A stretch of 50,050 nucleotides of DNA from JBKPNZ01 sp046732895 (GTDB lineage: Bacteria; Actinomycetota; Thermoleophilia; Solirubrobacterales; 70-9), in contig JBKPNZ010000023.1 in NCBI GenBank assembly GCA_046732895.1, positions 1 to 50,050 of the forward strand, written 5' to 3'. The notes beneath the pieces are model-generated. The model had not been told where the DNA came from and did no database searches. It was given only the letters and a program-made list of their open reading frames with translations. This document shows positions 47,387 through 50,050 of this stretch, piece after piece. Position 1 is the first letter of the stretch; the number at the start of each line of letters is the position of its first letter. A program made the translations under genes and the position numbers.

Positions 47387-48749
47387 CGGCGGGGGCGCCC
47401 GGCGTGGGTTCCCGCTCCGCCTCGCCCGAAACGCCCTCCGCGTCGGTCATCGCGGCGAGCGCCTCCTTCTCGACGTCGCGGCGGTGTTCCTCGTGGATCA
47501 GCTCCTCGTCGAGAGCCAGGCCCTGATGGTGCAGGGTGTGCCCCAGGCGGACCTGCTTGGCGCGCAGGTAGGCCTCATTGTGCGGGTTGGGCAGGGCCTC
47601 GATCGGAACCTGCTCTGCGACCGAGAGGCCGTAGCCCTCGAGGCCGATGATCTTCTTCGGGTTGTTGGTGAGGATGCGAATGCTGGAGAGCCCGAGGTCG
47701 ACCAGGATCTGGGCACCGATTCCATAGTCGCGCAGGTCAGCCGGGAGCCCGAGCTTGAGGTTGGCCTCGACCGTGTCGAGCCCCTCCTCCTGGAGCTTGT
47801 ACGCCCGCAGCTTGTTGAGGAGCCCGATGCCGCGCCCCTCCTGCGAGAGGTAGAGGAGGACACCGCGGCCCTCGCGCTCGATCATCGCGAGAGCCGCCGC
47901 GAGCTGTTCGCCGCAGTCGCAGCGAAGCGAATGGAAGACATCGCCGGTGAGACACTCCGAATGCACCCGCACGAGCACGTCCTCGCGGCCGGCAACGTCG
48001 CCCTTCACCATTGCGACGTGATGCTTCTCGTCAACGAGGGAGCGATAGCCGACCGCATTGAACTCCCCGAAGGCCGTTGGCAGGCTCGTCGCGACGACGC
48101 GCTCGATCAGCTTCTCGGTCTGGCGCCGATACGCGATCAGGTCGGCGACGGTGATCATCTTCAGCCCATGCTCCCGGCAGTAGGGCCCGAGGTCGGGCAC
48201 GCGGGCCATCGTCCCGTCCTCGTTCATGATCTCGCAGATCACGCCCGCCGGAATCAGGCCGGCGAGCCGAGCCAGGTCGATGCTCGCCTCGGTGTGGCCG
48301 GTGCGCTCGAGGACGCCGCCATCCTTGGCCCGCAGGGGAAACACGTGCCCGGGCTGGCGCAGGTCCTCAGCCCGTGAATGGGAATCGATCGCGACCTGGA
48401 TCGTCCGCGCGCGATCGTGGGCGGAGATGCCGGTGGTGACCCCCTCCGCGGCCTCGATCGAGACGGTGAAGGCTGTCTGCAGCGGCGCCTCGTTCTTGGC
48501 TGGCATCAGCTTCAGGCCGAGCTCGTCGCAGCGCTCGGAGCTGAGTGCAAGACAGATCAGGCCTCGGGCCTCCTTCGCCATGAAATTGATCGCCTCCGGC
48601 GTGGCGAACTGAGCCGCGAGGACCAGGTCGCCCTCGTTCTCGCGGTCCTCGCCGTCGCAGACCACGACCATCCGCCCACGGCGGATCTCCTCGATCGCCT
48701 CGGGGACGGTCGCGAAGCCCTGTTGCAACTTCTGCGCTTGCGGTTCCAC
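47379..48749 (-). CDS. ribBA: Bifunctional DHBP synthase / GTP cyclohydrolase II
   Basis: 456 residues with two domains. The RibB half (1–~215) has VVCDGEDRENEGDLVLAAQF, TGISAHDRARTIQ, and RTGHTEASIDLARLAGL with GHTEA. The RibA half (~220–430) has VLVRVHSECLTGDVFHSLRC and DCGEQL, whose three Cys bind zinc, and LSQEGRGIGLLNKLRAY. Makes 3,4-dihydroxybutanone 4-phosphate from ribulose 5-phosphate and opens GTP: the two entry points of riboflavin synthesis. A short Glu/Ala tail extends the C-terminus. Confidence 0.95.
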   Translation of the reverse strand: MEPQAQKLQQGFATVPEAIEEIRRGRMVVVCDGEDRENEGDLVLAAQFATPEAINFMAKEARGLICLALSSERCDELGLKLMPAKNEAPLQTAFTVSIEAAEGVTTGISAHDRARTIQVAIDSHSRAEDLRQPGHVFPLRAKDGGVLERTGHTEASIDLARLAGLIPAGVICEIMNEDGTMARVPDLGPYCREHGLKMITVADLIAYRRQTEKLIERVVATSLPTAFGEFNAVGYRSLVDEKHHVAMVKGDVAGREDVLVRVHSECLTGDVFHSLRCDCGEQLAAALAMIEREGRGVLLYLSQEGRGIGLLNKLRAYKLQEEGLDTVEANLKLGLPADLRDYGIGAQILVDLGLSSIRILTNNPKKIIGLEGYGLSVAEQVPIEALPNPHNEAYLRAKQVRLGHTLHHQGLALDEELIHEEHRRDVEKEALAAMTDAEGVSGEAEREPTPGAPADE

Positions 48750-49349
48750 TCAGTCCTCCTTCTCGAAGCCTTGCACGAGCCGCTCGACATAGCGGGCGAC
48801 CACGTCCAGCTCAACGTTCACCGCGGCTCCCACGGTCAGGTCGCCCAGGGTGGTGCGCTCGAGGGTCTCGGGGATGAGCGAGACCTCGAACCCTGTCGGT
48901 GTGAGCCCCGCAACCGTCAGGCTGACGCCGTCCAGCGCAATCGACCCGCGCTCGACGACATAGCGGCGCGCATCATCCGGGAGCTCGACGACGACGCGCC
49001 TCGCAAGGCCGTCCTCCTGCACCGCCCCCACCGTCGCGCGACCATCGACATGCCCTTGCACGAGGTGGCCGCCGAGCGGATCACCGGCCCGCAGCGCCGG
49101 CTCGAGATTCACCCTGGTACCGGCGGCGAGGTCCCCCAGCGTCGTCACCGCAAGCGTCTGGTTCATGACGTCGGCCTCGAATGCGCCGTCGTCACGGGCC
49201 GCGACGGTCAGGCATGCGCCGCCGACGCTGATCGAGTCTCCGGGCGAGACGTCGGTGGCGAGGGCTGCGCGGACACGCAGGCGAGCTCCCTCCTCCGAGC
49301 GCTCCGCTGACTCGACGGTCCCGATCTCCCTGACGAGCCCGGTGAACAT
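48750..49349 (-). CDS. ribE: Riboflavin synthase, alpha subunit
   Basis: 199 residues from the ATG at 49349, which overlaps the ribD stop (TGATG). Dismutates two lumazines to riboflavin plus the pyrimidine. The protein is an internal tandem of two lumazine-binding barrels: MFTGLVREIGTVESAER … SISVGGACLTVAARDDGAF, and LGGHLVQGHVDGRATVGAVQ … RGSIALDGVSLTVAGLTPTG. Each half has the GxCLT/GVSLTV signature. The stop is followed without a gap by ribBA. Confidence 0.95.
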   Translation of the reverse strand: MFTGLVREIGTVESAERSEEGARLRVRAALATDVSPGDSISVGGACLTVAARDDGAFEADVMNQTLAVTTLGDLAAGTRVNLEPALRAGDPLGGHLVQGHVDGRATVGAVQEDGLARRVVVELPDDARRYVVERGSIALDGVSLTVAGLTPTGFEVSLIPETLERTTLGDLTVGAAVNVELDVVARYVERLVQGFEKED

Positions 49350-50050
49350 CACCACTCCCGCATGCGAGCCGTGATCAATACGTCCTCGCCCGACGATTCG
49401 GACTCGAGGCTCAGGGCCCGTGCCGCGTCGGCGATGCGAGCCGCGCCGGTTCCCTCCAGCAGTGGACGCGAGCCCGAGCCGCCGAGGAGCACCGGTGCGA
49501 CGAAGAGCCGCAGCTCATCCGTCTCGCCACTGTCGAAGAAGGAGCCTGCGAGGCGAGCGCCACCCTCCACCAGGACCGAGCTGACGTCACGGCTACCCAG
49601 CTCTCGCAGGGCGGCCGACACCCGTGCAGGGCCATCCCCGCTCACCGTCATGACCTCGACACCGGCGGCACTCAGGGCATCGCTTCGACCGGAGTCCGAA
49701 TCAGGGGCGGCCACCACGACGACAGGGGCCTCGTCGAGCGTGCGGACGAGCTTCGAATCAAGCGGGAGGCGGGCCTGGGAGTCGAACACGATTCGCAGCG
49801 GCTGACGGGCAGCGCCAACCTCGCGAGCCGTCAGCAGCGGGTCGTCGGCAAGCGCGGTGCCGATGCCAACTGCCACCGCGTCGACCTCGGCCCGCCAGCG
49901 GTGAACCCGCGCACGACTTGCGGCGCCGGAGATCCATTTCGAATCCCCCGAAGGGGTCGCGGTGCGCCCGTCCAGGGACATCGCCGACTTGAGGATCACG
50001 TGCGGCAGGCCCGTGCGGACGTGCTTGCGGAAGGCCTGGTTGGCGAGGCG
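49349..50050 (-). CDS. ribD: Bifunctional riboflavin protein RibD, C-terminal part (runs off window)
   Basis: The visible ~233 residues are the reductase half. They begin in the linker (LANQAFRKHVRTGLPHVILK), then SAMSLDGRTATPSGDSKWIS, VGIGTALADDPLLTARE, ALRELGSRDVSSVLVEGGAR and LFVAPVLLGG, all of the RibD-C DHFR fold that reduces the ribosylated pyrimidine with NADPH. The N-terminal zinc deaminase domain lies beyond the window's right edge, as would any FMN riboswitch. First of the ribD–ribE–ribBA–ribH genes, all leftward and overlapping or abutting. Confidence 0.93.
   Translation of the reverse strand, partial: RLANQAFRKHVRTGLPHVILKSAMSLDGRTATPSGDSKWISGAASRARVHRWRAEVDAVAVGIGTALADDPLLTAREVGAARQPLRIVFDSQARLPLDSKLVRTLDEAPVVVVAAPDSDSGRSDALSAAGVEVMTVSGDGPARVSAALRELGSRDVSSVLVEGGARLAGSFFDSGETDELRLFVAPVLLGGSGSRPLLEGTGAARIADAARALSLESESSGEDVLITARMREW

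Overview
The window is about 50 kb of GC-rich chromosome (roughly two-thirds G+C or more by eye) from a free-living bacterium. Gene order and protein flavour point to Actinomycetota, most likely class Thermoleophilia (Solirubrobacterales/Gaiellales-like). The pointers are the recG–rsmD–coaD–(SepIVA-like)–DUF177–rpmF…rnc–smc–ftsY–ffh order, a WhiG/FliA-type sigma factor, an epimerase/acyltransferase pair of mycobacterial type, an R2-like oxidase, and many ATGA/GTGA/TTGA stop–start overlaps. The taxonomic placement is inference; there is no rRNA in the window.

Layout. 0–5 kb is accessory: a truncated TetR gene at the edge, an ArsR regulator divergent from a RibD-C/DHFR-like reductase, a dimeric alpha/beta-barrel protein divergent from an orphan protein, a flippase-like membrane protein divergent from a DMT transporter, and tRNA-Gly(GCC). 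5–13.7 kb runs leftward: an RNase HI-like protein coupled to a zinc-ribbon protein with a basic linker, an EF-G2-like GTPase, a FliA/WhiG sigma factor, XerD, an L,D-transpeptidase, and an atypical SDR/epimerase coupled to an acyltransferase. 13.7–17 kb holds a folate cyclo-ligase-family gene and an alpha/beta hydrolase. A 1.5-kb insert separates them and is bounded by two copies of the ligase gene's 3' end. The insert carries an AHSA1 pseudogene, a SnoaL-like gene and a tiny membrane protein. 17–23 kb: ilvD, two small unknown genes, thiD, dprA and comM, with yraN divergent.

23.4–46.4 kb is a long housekeeping block on the minus strand. In transcription order (right to left) it reads rpmB, yloV, recG, rsmD, coaD, SepIVA-like, DUF177, rpmF, plsX, acpP, rnc, smc, ftsY, ffh, rpsP, khpA, trmD, rplS, lepB, rnhB. 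It makes ribosomal proteins, the SRP pathway, signal peptidase, lipid precursors, RNA processing enzymes and the chromosome-condensing SMC. Three accessory insertions break it: a GST gene between yloV and recG; a methyltransferase, enoyl-CoA hydratase, GNAT, lipase and palindromic repeats between SepIVA-like and DUF177; and a TetR plus R2lox pair with a 48-bp tandem repeat between DUF177 and rpmF. 46.4–50 kb is a riboflavin operon (ribD partial, ribE, ribBA, ribH) followed by a metallophosphoesterase.

The most unusual items are: an SMC of only 788 residues with no recognisable hinge; an RNase III with two or three of its acidic metal ligands replaced; an L19 with a ~97-residue acidic tail; loss of rimM from its usual slot, which now holds a 29-nt perfect hairpin; two families of intergenic palindromic repeats, one showing compensatory stem changes; and a TetR/R2lox divergent pair around a 28-bp symmetric operator. 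I found no CRISPR array, prophage or insertion sequence.
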